A stretch of 64,000 nucleotides of DNA from JAFGDI01 sp963662515 (GCA_963662515.1 OY759675.1:1116001-1180000); one strand, 5' to 3'; shown: positions 41,824-51,042, counted from the first letter of the stretch. Notes: generated by a model from the letters alone, not told the origin. A program made the numbers and translations.

Positions 41824-42795
41824 ATGAGTAAACGAGACTATTACGAAGTATTGGGTATTTCCCGTCAGGCCAATGCCGATGAGATCAAAAAGGCGTATCG
41901 CAAGCTGGCCAGAAAGTATCATCCTGATAGTGCCGGCGATAATCCAGAAAATGTCAAGAAGTTCCATGAGATACAGGAAGCCTACGATACTCTCAGTGAT
42001 ACCAATAAGCGTCGTAATTACGACCAGTTTGGTCATGCAGCTGAAAATATGGGTGGTTTTGGCGGTGGTGCAGGTGGATTCCGCGGTTCTCGGAGTGGGG
42101 TGAACTTTAGTGATATTTTCGCTGGTATGGCCGGAGGTAATGCCGGCGGTGGTTTTGGCGGCGGTTTTAGTAATATAAATGATATATTTGAACAGCTCCG
42201 TGGTGGACGGCCAGGTCGCAGCGGCGGTCAGCGTCGTGGGCAAAATATTAAGGGTCAGGATATTGAGCATAGTATTACAATTGCCTTTGAAGATGCGGTA
42301 AAAGGTGCTTTTCGTGAGCTAAGCCTTACCGTTACTGAACCTGATGGCACACGCAGGGTAGAAAAGCTGGAAGTTAAGATACCAGCCGGTATAGATAATG
42401 GCGGTAAGATCCGTCTGCGTGGTAAGGGCCAGCCGGGGCCAGGTGGGCAAAATGGCGATCTGATCCTGACTGTTAATGTGGGTAGCCATCGCTATTATCG
42501 GCGGGAAGGCAATGATATCTATATGGACCTGCCAGTGACTATATCCGAGGCTGTTTTTGGTGTGCAGGTCGAAGTGCCCACTCTTACAGGTAAGGCCGAG
42601 GTAAAGGTTCCGCCAGCCAGCCCTTCCGGGCGGAAGCTCCGTCTCAGAGAGCGTGGTATAAAGACATCTGCAGGTCAGGGTGATATGTACTTAGTAGTTA
42701 AAATTGTGCCGCCAGCCAGCATAGATGATGCTTCAGTGGAGTTGCTTAAGGAATTTGACCGAAGAAATCCTCAGCCAGAGATAAGGGAGTGGTAA
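41824..42795 (+). CDS. DnaJ-class co-chaperone, CbpA type
   Basis: A 323-residue J-protein. J domain 1-66: 'DYYEVLGISRQANADEIKKA', HPD at 33-35 in 'KYHPDSAG', 'YDTLSDTNKRRNYDQFG'. Gly/Phe-rich linker about 73-140 ('GGFGGGAGGFRGSRSG'). C-terminal beta domains: 'DIEHSITIAFEDAVKGAFRE', 'KIPAGIDNGGKIRLRGKGQP' and 'LPVTISEAVFGVQVEVPTL'. No Cys-rich zinc finger, so it is of the CbpA/DnaJ class B type. It stimulates DnaK. ATG at 41824 has no strong Shine-Dalgarno (GAAATAAT). Directly followed by a membrane-protein gene, two bases after the stop. Confidence 0.93.
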   Translation: MSKRDYYEVLGISRQANADEIKKAYRKLARKYHPDSAGDNPENVKKFHEIQEAYDTLSDTNKRRNYDQFGHAAENMGGFGGGAGGFRGSRSGVNFSDIFAGMAGGNAGGGFGGGFSNINDIFEQLRGGRPGRSGGQRRGQNIKGQDIEHSITIAFEDAVKGAFRELSLTVTEPDGTRRVEKLEVKIPAGIDNGGKIRLRGKGQPGPGGQNGDLILTVNVGSHRYYRREGNDIYMDLPVTISEAVFGVQVEVPTLTGKAEVKVPPASPSGRKLRLRERGIKTSAGQGDMYLVVKIVPPASIDDASVELLKEFDRRNPQPEIREW

Positions 42796-42797
42796 AT

Positions 42798-43223
42798 ATG
42801 AATTGTGTACGCCGGCCTTGGTTTGTCCTTTTATTTTTCTTTTGGATCTTTCCTGTCGTATTGGCAGCCGGTGACTCTCAGGCACAGCTATCACAACCGG
42901 ATGAACCGGCGGTGATCGATGCTTCTGTTGATGCTCTCGATGAGTCTCTTCCAGTTGATTATGAACAGATGACTCCACAGCAGCAGGAGGCTTATAAGGA
43001 GCGGGCAAAGACAGAGGCTGCCGCTGCTGTTATTATTCTGACCTTATTTATCATTTTTGTGGCAATTGTCTCTGCTTTCCGATTCAGTCGTGGTTATAAG
43101 CAATATCTGAAATTAAAGAAGGAGAAGAAGTCCGGCTATTTTGACATCTGGGGTAATCCCAGGGTGCAGAAGGACGATCTGCCCACCGATGATGAGATGA
43201 TGGGTAAAGACGAGTTGCTCTGA
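42798..43223 (+). CDS. Small membrane protein with signal peptide
   Basis: A 141-residue protein not recognised. N-terminal signal sequence or helix ('WFVLLFFFWIFPVVLAAG'), an acidic periplasmic stretch to about 65, then a membrane helix about 75-98 ('AAAVIILTLFIIFVAIVSAF') and a basic cytoplasmic tail ('KLKKEKKSGYFDIWGNPRVQ'). ATG at 42798 lies two bases past the dnaJ-like stop, implying an operon; AAGGGAG at 42783 serves as ribosome-binding site. It may anchor or accompany the chaperone. Confidence 0.75.
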   Translation: MNCVRRPWFVLLFFFWIFPVVLAAGDSQAQLSQPDEPAVIDASVDALDESLPVDYEQMTPQQQEAYKERAKTEAAAAVIILTLFIIFVAIVSAFRFSRGYKQYLKLKKEKKSGYFDIWGNPRVQKDDLPTDDEMMGKDELL

Positions 43224-43344
43224 TAGTGTTTCATCGCTATTTGTTTCCTTGTTTTCTTTTTGAAATTCAGACGGGTCTGATATTAGCAAGCTGATCTGGT
43301 TTATGACTGCTGGAGTATTATGATCGCAGCTATCGTTGTTTTCT

Positions 43345-45429
43345 ATGGACATAAGTATAGTACAATTCAAACGGCATTATGTTTTTGTCTGCATAATGAC
43401 GGCTTTCTCGCTTGCGGGTATCTTTACCGGCTATCGTGAATTCCTGCAGGCTAGGGTATTTCCTCAGGCTGATATCAGTGGCGTTTACACTATTTCTTTT
43501 ATGTTTTTTCTGGCCTGTGGTGTTATGTTGCCTCAATGGTTGCTCAAGGCTTTTTTTCTTACTGAATCATATAAGGCAACTGGCAGTTCTGGCAGGGTCA
43601 ATACACTACCCACCGGCAGGGCAGATCTTCAGCCTGTTACTCTGGTGGTTTCGGCCTGTTGTCTGACTATCTGTTTTTCAGTTATATTATTGGTCTTTTT
43701 TCAGCCGTATATTAGTAATATGCGAATCTGGTTCTATAGCAACTTTTATCTGGGGCTGAATTGCTGGCTGGTCGATGCTCTGCTGGTTTTTTTATTTACC
43801 GGTCTCATCTGGGTTCAGGTTGGCTTTCTTTTTGCTATGCTATATCGCATGGTTTTATCGCTTACTACACAGACTGGTGTATATCAGACTTTGGAGCAGC
43901 GGTTTTTTTTGCTGACCGGAGGGGGGTATATTGCCGGTATGTTCTTCTGGATGCTTCTGGTGGGGCAGCTATATAATACCCGTTTACTGGTTATTCTTTC
44001 TCTGGTGCCACTGGTACTGAGTGCTTTGTGGCTTCCGGTTGTATTTTCTCGCAGTACAGAGCGGTCGTTCATTAAGCATTTTGAATTAAAGACCGGCGTA
44101 CAGGAACGCAGCTATTTGTCTATAAGGGCTGTTTGCCTGAGTATGTTTTTTGCCAGTATGCTTTCTGGAGCTTATTTGCCCGTATTGGGTCATATTGAAG
44201 ATTTAGCTGGATTTGGCTGGATTTCTAACGACTTTCGTCAGCCTGTTATGCTCTTGTTACTCTTTTGCGGCTGGTATTTGGCCTTTCGTCGTGATATTGC
44301 AGGTCGTCAGAATACTTCTGGGGTGATTGTCCCGCTCTATCGCTGGGCTGGTTCATGTTTGGGTACGGTTTTTATGCTGGCTCTCATTAACCGGCAGAAT
44401 TGGTGCGGCAATACTGGGGCTATATTGCTCTGGTATGTTTTTTTTGCCTCGGGATTATTTTTTCTGGGTGATATGCTTTTCAATGTCAGGCAGCTAATTG
44501 CCCGGGCTTTGCCCAGTTTATCGTTAGGTTGGGGGTTATGGGTGGTGATGTCTTGTTTGGGGTACATAGCAGGCGATCTGTTATTTGCTCGTAGTCTGCT
44601 TGAGGTCACTGGCTCGCTAATGGTGATGATGACTCTGTTTTTTGCCGGGGTTATCGCCACTGGTGTTACAATTGTGTTTACTTCACCCCAGGAATACTGG
44701 CATCGGCGCGTCATCTTTTTTTGTATTTTACCCATAGTTATCAGCACTCTGGTAATATTCTGGATAACCCATAACTGGATACTAAAAAAGCAGGGCGATG
44801 TTATAGCTTATTGTGAAACCGTATCGCATACCTGGGCTGTCAGTCACTATGATGATAATTGCTTGTGGTTTGATCTTTTGGTCGGTCAGCAATGCAGTTA
44901 TGACCAGCCTGGTTTTGCTACCTGGGCAAATTGTCTGGGGCATATACTTGCTGATTCTCCTGTACAAAAGGTTCTGATCTCTGGCTCGGCTATTAAGGTT
45001 GTACCAGCCATCAGGGAGCAAGTAGGAAAGGACATTGTCATTCCCGCGGAATTAATGGCCAGATTACAGAAACAACCGCAAAAGTTTCCCGGCGACGACA
45101 GAACAGGGTTCTACCTCGATTTTGAACAGGTACTGGCTGATAATTGGAAGCAATATGACCTTATCTGGCTTGACTCATATACTATGAGCAGATATAGCTT
45201 TGAAAATCTTCGCTTCTGGCATCGTTTATTGGGCCGTCTTGCCCCGGGTGGTGCGGTTGCCATTGGCTGCGATGGACAGCCTCAGGATAGGGAAGTAGTT
45301 GCCCTTAGCCATAGTCTGGGACTGATCGCAAGGGCGGCCAATATGGATATAACAGTAATGTCAGTGCCGACCAGTGAGGAAAATATTCACCCGGTGTGTA
45401 CGCTGATATCAATATTGAAAAATAAGTAA
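43345..45429 (+). CDS. Polytopic membrane protein with spermidine-synthase-like C-terminus
   Basis: A 694-residue protein. The first about 480 residues hold around 12 to 14 hydrophobic helices ('YVFVCIMTAFSLAGIFTGY', 'FMFFLACGVMLPQWLL', 'LTICFSVILLVFFQPY', 'MTLFFAGVIATGVTIVF', 'IFFCILPIVISTLVIFWI'). Residues about 500-694 form a soluble Rossmann-like domain: 'WFDLLVGQQCSYDQPG', 'SPVQKVLISGSAIKVVPAI', 'YDLIWLDSYTMSRYSFENL' and 'LGRLAPGGAVAIGCDGQ'. This order matches the membrane-bound spermidine-synthase-like proteins common in planctomycetes. The usual 'GGGDG' cofactor loop is altered to 'ISGSA', so aminopropyltransferase activity is doubtful. ATG at 43345 is chosen over the in-frame TTG at 43336. 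Confidence 0.75.
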   Translation: MDISIVQFKRHYVFVCIMTAFSLAGIFTGYREFLQARVFPQADISGVYTISFMFFLACGVMLPQWLLKAFFLTESYKATGSSGRVNTLPTGRADLQPVTLVVSACCLTICFSVILLVFFQPYISNMRIWFYSNFYLGLNCWLVDALLVFLFTGLIWVQVGFLFAMLYRMVLSLTTQTGVYQTLEQRFFLLTGGGYIAGMFFWMLLVGQLYNTRLLVILSLVPLVLSALWLPVVFSRSTERSFIKHFELKTGVQERSYLSIRAVCLSMFFASMLSGAYLPVLGHIEDLAGFGWISNDFRQPVMLLLLFCGWYLAFRRDIAGRQNTSGVIVPLYRWAGSCLGTVFMLALINRQNWCGNTGAILLWYVFFASGLFFLGDMLFNVRQLIARALPSLSLGWGLWVVMSCLGYIAGDLLFARSLLEVTGSLMVMMTLFFAGVIATGVTIVFTSPQEYWHRRVIFFCILPIVISTLVIFWITHNWILKKQGDVIAYCETVSHTWAVSHYDDNCLWFDLLVGQQCSYDQPGFATWANCLGHILADSPVQKVLISGSAIKVVPAIREQVGKDIVIPAELMARLQKQPQKFPGDDRTGFYLDFEQVLADNWKQYDLIWLDSYTMSRYSFENLRFWHRLLGRLAPGGAVAIGCDGQPQDREVVALSHSLGLIARAANMDITVMSVPTSEENIHPVCTLISILKNK

Positions 45430-45689
45430 GTGTTATTTTTTTTCGGTTGTAAATATTGCTTGACAATGAAGTTGTGTGAAAATAATGTTAGTTTAATGAG
45501 TTTGTTTTGCCTATTGGCTAAGTCATAAATCTCTTGGTTTTTCAGTTGAAACCCGGCAGGGGTGACCATTTTCATGTATTATGTACTTTCAATCACATGT
45601 CCTACAGCTAAATGCCTCTTGCCTGATTTTTGGGGTTTTCTCTTGCTCTGGCTCCGGGTTTTAGTTAAAATCTTCCTTCCTTAACTCAT

Positions 45690-45764
45690 CGGGGCGTAGC
45701 TCAGCTTGGCTAGAGCGCTACGTTCGGGACGTAGAGGTCGCAGGTTCAAATCCTGTCGCCCCGA
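45690..45764 (+). tRNA. tRNA-Pro (anticodon CGG)
   Basis: Acceptor CGGGGCG (45690-45696) pairs with CGCCCCG (45757-45763), discriminator A at 45764. Anticodon stem CTACG/CGTAG encloses TTCGGGA, giving anticodon CGG. T-arm GCAGGTTCAAATCCTGT. CCA not encoded. It is immediately followed by a hairpin terminator that is also the start of a tandem repeat unit. Confidence 0.95.
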
Positions 45765-45900
45765 TTTTTTCGCTTCGGCGAAAAAATAGAGCAGGAGAAT
45801 AGTTGAACAGGCGAGCAGTAGAGAAAGAGCCAGTGGCGATAATGAACTCTCATCGAAATCGACCACCTGCGGTCACCTGCTCACCTGATCTACTGCTCAA
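45764..45900 (+). repeat. Tandem repeat unit, copy A (137 bp)
   Basis: Nearly identical to 46301-46438: one inserted T in the hairpin loop and a few substitutions near the right end. It begins with the tRNA-Pro terminator (ATTTTTTCGCTTCGGCGAA...) and contains CTGCGGTCACCTG-type short repeats at 45871-45891. Each copy is followed by a four-helix-bundle gene. See findings. Confidence 0.92.
45765..45786. terminator. Terminator hairpin after tRNA-Pro
   Basis: TTTTTTCGC, TTC loop region, GGCGAAAAAA: stem TTTTTTCGC / GCGAAAAAA type, nine bp or more. It is AT-rich with a small GC core. Its duplicate sits at 46302-46324. Confidence 0.6.
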
Positions 45901-45935
45901 AATTAATAATAGACATATTTTCCGGGAGATATGCT

Positions 45936-46298
45936 ATGTCATTTATGTTCGAAAATCTCACGGTCTATCAAAAAGCAGTTGACTTCTCCGAAGCGATAAT
46001 CACTCTTACAGAATCTTTCCCCAAAGGCTACTTCTTTCTCACCGACCAGCTTTGCCGGGCATCACTGTCAATTTCACTGAACCTCGCCGAAGGCAACGGA
46101 CGCTTCACAAAAGCAGACCGCAAAAACTTTTTCATCATTGCCCGCGGTTCAACACAGGAGTGTGTCCCGATTCTTGAAATAGCCAGGAGAAAAAAATTAT
46201 TGACTGATGAACAGCATATCAGCCTCCGACACCAACTCGAACAAATCGCAAAAATGATTTCCGGGCTGATAAATGGAATTGATAACAGAAAAGTATAA
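45936..46298 (+). CDS. Four-helix bundle protein (23S rRNA intervening-sequence / S23 family)
   Basis: A 120-residue protein with the family pattern: 'FENLTVYQKAVDFSEAIITL', 'ESFPKGYFFLTDQLCRASLS', 'SISLNLAEGNGRFTKADRKN', 'FFIIARGSTQECVPILEIAR'. This is the small four-helix bundle family (TIGR02436) first seen encoded within 23S rRNA intervening sequences and structurally related to the Avd protein of diversity-generating retroelements; it binds nucleic acid as a ring. ATG at 45936 follows GGGAGA. No reverse transcriptase or rRNA is nearby. It sits downstream of tRNA-Pro inside a tandemly duplicated unit. Confidence 0.9.
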   Translation: MSFMFENLTVYQKAVDFSEAIITLTESFPKGYFFLTDQLCRASLSISLNLAEGNGRFTKADRKNFFIIARGSTQECVPILEIARRKKLLTDEQHISLRHQLEQIAKMISGLINGIDNRKV

Positions 46299-46300
46299 AT

Positions 46301-46438
46301 ATTTTTTCGCTTTCGGCGAAAAAATAGAGCAGGAGAATAGTTGAACAGGCGAGCAGTAGAGAAAGAGCCAGTGGCGATAATGAACTCTCATCGAAATCGA
46401 CCACCTGCGGTCACCTGATCACCTGTTCTAATGCTCAA
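46301..46438 (+). repeat. Tandem repeat unit, copy B (138 bp)
   Basis: Second copy of the 45764-45900 repeat, starting three bases after the first four-helix gene's stop. It therefore separates the two gene copies. Includes the duplicated hairpin at 46302-46324. Confidence 0.92.
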
Positions 46439-46502
46439 CCCAAATCGCTTTCAGCGAAAAACCAATGTCGAAACTGCGTTATTGTCTAAACTGGAGTTCA
46501 CC

Positions 46503-46682
46503 ATGCCTTTCATGTTTGAAAACTTGGCGGTATATCAGAAAGCAGTTGACTTCTCCGAACAGATAATAACACTCACTGAATCTTTCCCCCAAGGCTGCTA
46601 CTTCCTTACTGGCCAGCTCAATCGTGCTTCACTTTCTATTTTCCTCAATATCGCTGAAGGTAGCATATTTCTGGGGAGTTAG
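46503..46682 (+). pseudogene. Truncated four-helix bundle protein gene
   Basis: ATG at 46503 opens a frame clearly paralogous to 45936-46298 ('FENLAVYQKAVDFSEQIITL', 'LNRASLSIFLNIAEGS'). It breaks off after the conserved NIAEG at about residue 53 and reaches a stop after six unrelated residues, so helices 3 and 4 are missing. The DNA has diverged from the first copy more than the flanking 137-bp repeat has, so the copies may derive from separate insertions rather than a simple recent duplication. Confidence 0.85.
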
Positions 46683-46881
46683 GTTATTAATGTCAGGGAA
46701 TTAAAAGTTATTTCGCATAAGTATTTGTATAAAACACACTTAATGTGTTATTTGTTAAGGCTGGGGGGCGGACACCCTTAATTTTCTTAATTCCGCTTAA
46801 TCTACCGCCATTTGTGTCAGTCACCTTTTAGTTTTTCTTTAGAATATCTTAAGAGAAACGAGTGCTTTGTTCTATTCGATC

Positions 46882-49026
46882 TTAACCTATCTCTGCTTCC
46901 AGTTTCATGACATCTATGGCAAGTCTGCCTAATAAACGAAAGTAAAGATTTCTGTAATTATTCATCAGATTCTCACTAACTTCACAAGCTAAATTACTAT
47001 TTTGTTTCAAGGCCTCAATATCTATGAGGTAACAACCAACTGAAATGTTTTCTGTAGAATGCTCAAAAGGAAAACTGATGTCTTTAAGATTACAATGAAC
47101 AGCTCTAAGTTCCTTTATTATCTCCTCCATTTTCATTGATATTGTACTATTAAGCTTCTTCTTTGAAGAACTATTGTCAATATTTTGTAACAGAGAAAGA
47201 GTCTGTCCTGTGTTAAGCCAGTTATTGTCGATCTGGCTTAAATTGTTAGAAAGAGCATCAATAACTGCCAGATGTTTTTTAATATTATCAGCAATAGATA
47301 TATGATCCTGATTGCCGGAGATTTCGGCAAAGCGAACTGCCAGGGCTATTCTGTCAGCAAATAAATCTGACACTTTCTGCAATATTTGGAGGCATGAATT
47401 CTGCTTTTCTGTGATCTCATTTATCTTTATGGTCGGAACTTTGCTCTTAGCCTTGAATTTTCCATATTCCTTACACTTATAAGTGAATCCAGCTTCAACC
47501 AGAGCCAATATATTCGAATATTGATATTTATCGTCCACCAATTGATAATAAGTGTCTCTTGCCTGACCTGCTGATTCCAGGATCTGCTCGATACCTGACC
47601 TTATCTCTGCCAGCTTCGCCTGCAAGATGGACAACTGGTTGATACTTTCAAAATGAGACCAATCAACCTTGAGTATATTACCCATCCCCATCATTCCCTG
47701 ATAAAAACTCTGGAAAGCTTTTACATCATTACTATCTAAAGTTGATTCTTTTAGATAGTCTTCACATTTGACCAGATATTCAGTCCGGTAATTGTCACCG
47801 AGCATCGCTTGATAAAAGTCACGAGTCATATTTTCAAACAGGGCTTTTGCATTGACCAATATATCTGATGCCGGGCGATTGTCATGAAATATCCCAGGCT
47901 CATTGGCAGCAAGAGCTTTGGCTACTCTATCTCTTGTAGATGGATGTGTATGAAAATAGCCAGCCTTTTCCTCCATAACTCTTTTGGAAATATCATGCTT
48001 GATATTATCTGGCATATTATTCTGATTGACCAGTAATAGTCCCATAAAATCATCGCAAAGCAGTTTTTGGCCCCAAGTATATTGAAGCTCACCCATTGAA
48101 CGATTAAAACTGGCGTTCAACTGATTTAAAGTTAAAGATGTTTCACTGAAACAATTACTACCGGCAATTTTAACTTCATAAAGATCAGCATCATATTCCA
48201 TTTGACGCATCATAAAGCAACTTATTATTTTACCCACCATCATAAGCAGCCACAGTACTCTGCGTCCCAAAAAAATCATAAATCTTAACAGCAAGATCAT
48301 CGCAACTATTTGTCCTACACCTACCTTAGACAAACTTTCCAGGCCACGATCCAACCTATCGCGAACATAGACAACTCTGGCAAACCAGAAGTTAACTGAG
48401 TTGATAATATAGGTCAATCGCATTGCAGTACCCTGAGAGAAATGGCCTAATTCATGGGCTATCACTCCGGCAAGCATTTGAAGATTCATCCCTGCCAATA
48501 AGGGAAGACCTATGGTCAGACTCAATTTTTTTTTCTTCAGGCTAAAAGGACCATTTACCAGACTGGCATATGCATTAACTTGCATGTCAATCTGAACTTT
48601 GTCTGGGATTGGAGCTCCGGTCAGGTCACAGAGTTTATCGATCAAGTTAAATAATGCCGGCTCTTCCTGTCTTGATACTGAACGAAGGTTGGTCTCTTTC
48701 TGCTTGGGAGCAAAAAGAGGTTTTACCATAAAAATCAGTATGCCAAAACCTGCTATCAAGGGCGCAATGTAGGCCCAGAAAAAATCTTTCCCTACATGCC
48801 CATCTTTACTGCACTCACGCCAGATATCATCAAAATTTGATGCATGCCAGACTAATAGGGCACTTATTCCTATAATCATGACCAGATATAATACCGGCAG
48901 CAAGATCATGGCAAAGGCGGTTATCGACAATCCTAACTTGTACAAGAAAGTTGGCTTATGAGGAACAATCTTGCCGGAAAAACCTTGTAACACTTCACGC
49001 GAATCAATCATAACACAGACACTCAC
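46882..49026 (-). CDS. M48-family membrane zinc metalloprotease
   Basis: A 714-residue protein. Membrane helices about 33-60 and 83-104 precede a peptidase M48 domain: 'MQVNAYASLVNGP', then H191-E192-H195 in 'VIAHELGHFSQGTAM', with the third zinc ligand Glu expected in 'QMEYDADLYEVKIAG' (about 280). Further hydrophobic segments about 235-270 ('IVAMILLLRFMIFLGRRVLW'). The C-terminal 300 residues are helical and unassigned. HtpX/Ste24-like proteases act in membrane-protein quality control; this longer form with a C-terminal helical extension is seen in planctomycetes and related phyla. Divergently oriented from the sulfatase. Confidence 0.9.
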   Translation of the reverse strand: MSVCVMIDSREVLQGFSGKIVPHKPTFLYKLGLSITAFAMILLPVLYLVMIIGISALLVWHASNFDDIWRECSKDGHVGKDFFWAYIAPLIAGFGILIFMVKPLFAPKQKETNLRSVSRQEEPALFNLIDKLCDLTGAPIPDKVQIDMQVNAYASLVNGPFSLKKKKLSLTIGLPLLAGMNLQMLAGVIAHELGHFSQGTAMRLTYIINSVNFWFARVVYVRDRLDRGLESLSKVGVGQIVAMILLLRFMIFLGRRVLWLLMMVGKIISCFMMRQMEYDADLYEVKIAGSNCFSETSLTLNQLNASFNRSMGELQYTWGQKLLCDDFMGLLLVNQNNMPDNIKHDISKRVMEEKAGYFHTHPSTRDRVAKALAANEPGIFHDNRPASDILVNAKALFENMTRDFYQAMLGDNYRTEYLVKCEDYLKESTLDSNDVKAFQSFYQGMMGMGNILKVDWSHFESINQLSILQAKLAEIRSGIEQILESAGQARDTYYQLVDDKYQYSNILALVEAGFTYKCKEYGKFKAKSKVPTIKINEITEKQNSCLQILQKVSDLFADRIALAVRFAEISGNQDHISIADNIKKHLAVIDALSNNLSQIDNNWLNTGQTLSLLQNIDNSSSKKKLNSTISMKMEEIIKELRAVHCNLKDISFPFEHSTENISVGCYLIDIEALKQNSNLACEVSENLMNNYRNLYFRLLGRLAIDVMKLEAEIG

Positions 49027-49614
49027 AAGTTGTTAAGAATAATACCCAGTTATCATTCTGATAACTAACACTACAGAAAAATGATATCACAGGCCAGAGT
49101 AAAGGTAAAGTTAAATATTCCGAATAAAAATGGCGGACATAAAACCCGATTTACCTCTATTTTGAGCGATTGCAGATATATAGCAGGTGGGGCTTGTGTA
49201 TGCGGGAGGCCGTATTGTAAGCGAAAACAGTACCTGGTGGTATCTTTTATATTTCGTTTCAAGGGCTTATCTGCTTACCCTTTAATCCTCAATGAAAACT
49301 CCTTAATATAGTTTGGTAAGGAGGGGAGAATAAGATTCTGTGATTATCCACGAACAATAAATTCTGCATTATTGATAAAAGGATTTACATGACGGCTTTA
49401 CGCTATTCCATCATTTGAAACTTATGCCAAGTGCATTTTTTTTGAATAAATCTTCAAAATTGTTGCAATAAAACCATCGGAAATAGCATTAATTATAGTA
49501 GTTAGTTCATCTGGCCAGGTATTATTCCGGGCGATGAATTTTTTGTTTTTTTAGTGTTTAGTTTCTGTATTCACAACGAGTTAAATTAGAATTGGATAGG
49601 AGTTTGGTTGAATT
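49027..49614. other. Intergenic region between M48 protease and sulfatase
   Basis: About 590 bases between divergent genes. A 76-codon plus-strand ORF (49081-49311) lacks a ribosome-binding site and protein-like character. The sulfatase has GATAGGAG at 49596-49603. No operator or riboswitch recognised. Confidence 0.5.
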
Positions 49615-51042
49615 ATGAAAAATACACTGCTGTCTATTGCAAAAGCAGGATTAGTTGGTATAAGTCTTTCTGTTTCGCCGCAATTATATGCGGCGGCACC
49701 GTCTCAAACGGATCGACCGAATATTATCTATATTATTGCTGATGATCTGGGTTGGAATGATGTAAGTTTTCACGGAAGTGAGATCAAAACGCCTAATATT
49801 GACAAGCTGGCCAGGCAAGGTGTTATTCTTGACCGTTTTTATGTTTGTCCTGTCTGTTCTCCCACTCGTGCCGGTATAATGACCGGGCGATATCCGATCC
49901 GTTATGGTATGCAGCAGGGCGTAGTTTCTCCAAATGAACGCCACGGCATATGCCAGGATGATTTTACGCTGGCCGAGATGCTTGACAAGGAAGGCTATTC
50001 GACCCGGGCTATGATCGGTAAATGGCATCTTGGGCATGCTTCAACCATGTACCATCCGCTACGAAATGGCTTTACCAGCTTCTATGGCCATTATAATGGC
50101 GCCATAGACTATTTTACCCATAAGCGCAGCAACCAGCTTGATTGGCACAGAAACTATGAGTCCTGTTATGATGAAGGTTATTCTACCGATTTGCTCGGTA
50201 ATGAGGCTGTTAAGATAATTCAAAATAGTGAGCCGGGAAAACCATTCTATATTCACCTTTGTTTTAACGCCTCTCATTCTCCGCTTCAGGCCAAACCAGA
50301 GGATCTTAAAGCATGTGGATTTGATCCTGACAAGGGTGTGGGTAAAAATACTGATGAAGGGCTGGGGTTCAAGGAAGGGCAGGCAGATTATGGTCAGCAA
50401 GGGCGTGGAAATAATGCCCGCCAGACCTATGCCGCCATTACCACAGCCCTGGACCGTCAGGTTGGAGCGGTTCTTGATGCAGTTGATCAGAAAGGGATAA
50501 GTGACAATACTATTATTATTTTCCACAGTGATAATGGTGGAATTCCCAATCAGGGCGGTAGCAACTTGCCATTGCGAGGCCATAAGTTTGATACCTGGGA
50601 GGGCGGTGTGCGTGTTGTTGCTATGATACGCTGGCCCGGTGAGCTTGAGGGTGGTAAGACTTGTGATAAGGTAATGGGGTACATCGATATGTGGCCTACT
50701 CTTGCCGCTGCTGTTGGTTATGAAGGAAACGATGGCAATCCTCGTGATGGAATAAACATGCTGCCTGTTCTGCAGGGTAAACAGCAGGCTCCGGACCGGC
50801 CATTCTGCCTGGGGGAGGATGCTGTTGTCACGCAGGATTGGAAGCTGGTAAAAGGCGAGCTTTTTGCTATTTCTAAAGATCCTTGTGAAAAAACAGATGT
50901 TGCAAAACAAAATCCCCAGATAGTAGAAAAGCTCAAGGTGTATCGCAAAGACTTCAGGAGTATGAAAGGGCCACAGTGTGAAACCAAACTCGCCGAACCT
51001 GCCACCTGGCCTCCGATCGAGTGGAAGCTGCCGGAGGAATAA
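49615..51042 (+). CDS. Secreted sulfatase (arylsulfatase family)
   Basis: A 475-residue enzyme that hydrolyses sulfate esters, probably on a polysaccharide. Signal peptide 1-27 ('LVGISLSVSPQLYAAA'). Metal site 'NIIYIIADDLGWNDVSFHG' (D43, D44). Formylglycine signature C81-S-P-T-R85 in 'CPVCSPTRAGIMTGRYP', with C81 converted to formylglycine by an anaerobic or oxygen-dependent maturase not seen here. 'MIGKWHLGH' and 'IIIFHSDNGGIPNQGGSNLP' supply further metal and substrate ligands; 'LRGHKFDTWEGGVRV' is typical for the S1 family. Followed by a terminator. Consistent with degradation of sulfated algal glycans. Confidence 0.95.
   Translation: MKNTLLSIAKAGLVGISLSVSPQLYAAAPSQTDRPNIIYIIADDLGWNDVSFHGSEIKTPNIDKLARQGVILDRFYVCPVCSPTRAGIMTGRYPIRYGMQQGVVSPNERHGICQDDFTLAEMLDKEGYSTRAMIGKWHLGHASTMYHPLRNGFTSFYGHYNGAIDYFTHKRSNQLDWHRNYESCYDEGYSTDLLGNEAVKIIQNSEPGKPFYIHLCFNASHSPLQAKPEDLKACGFDPDKGVGKNTDEGLGFKEGQADYGQQGRGNNARQTYAAITTALDRQVGAVLDAVDQKGISDNTIIIFHSDNGGIPNQGGSNLPLRGHKFDTWEGGVRVVAMIRWPGELEGGKTCDKVMGYIDMWPTLAAAVGYEGNDGNPRDGINMLPVLQGKQQAPDRPFCLGEDAVVTQDWKLVKGELFAISKDPCEKTDVAKQNPQIVEKLKVYRKDFRSMKGPQCETKLAEPATWPPIEWKLPEE

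Noticed and set aside
45681..45866. Minus-strand ORFs 'MVDFDESSLSPLALSLLLAC...' at 45681-45866 and 46219-46404
   Set aside because: They arise from the tandem repeat and, in the first case, from the antisense of tRNA-Pro. The duplicate copies reflect the DNA repeat, not conserved coding.
45936..46298. Diversity-generating retroelement (Avd-like gene)
   Set aside because: No reverse transcriptase, template repeat or variable repeat is visible, so only the S23/four-helix family assignment is kept.
49081..49311. ORF of 76 codons upstream of the sulfatase
   Set aside because: Composition and lack of ribosome-binding site suggest a chance frame in a divergent promoter region.
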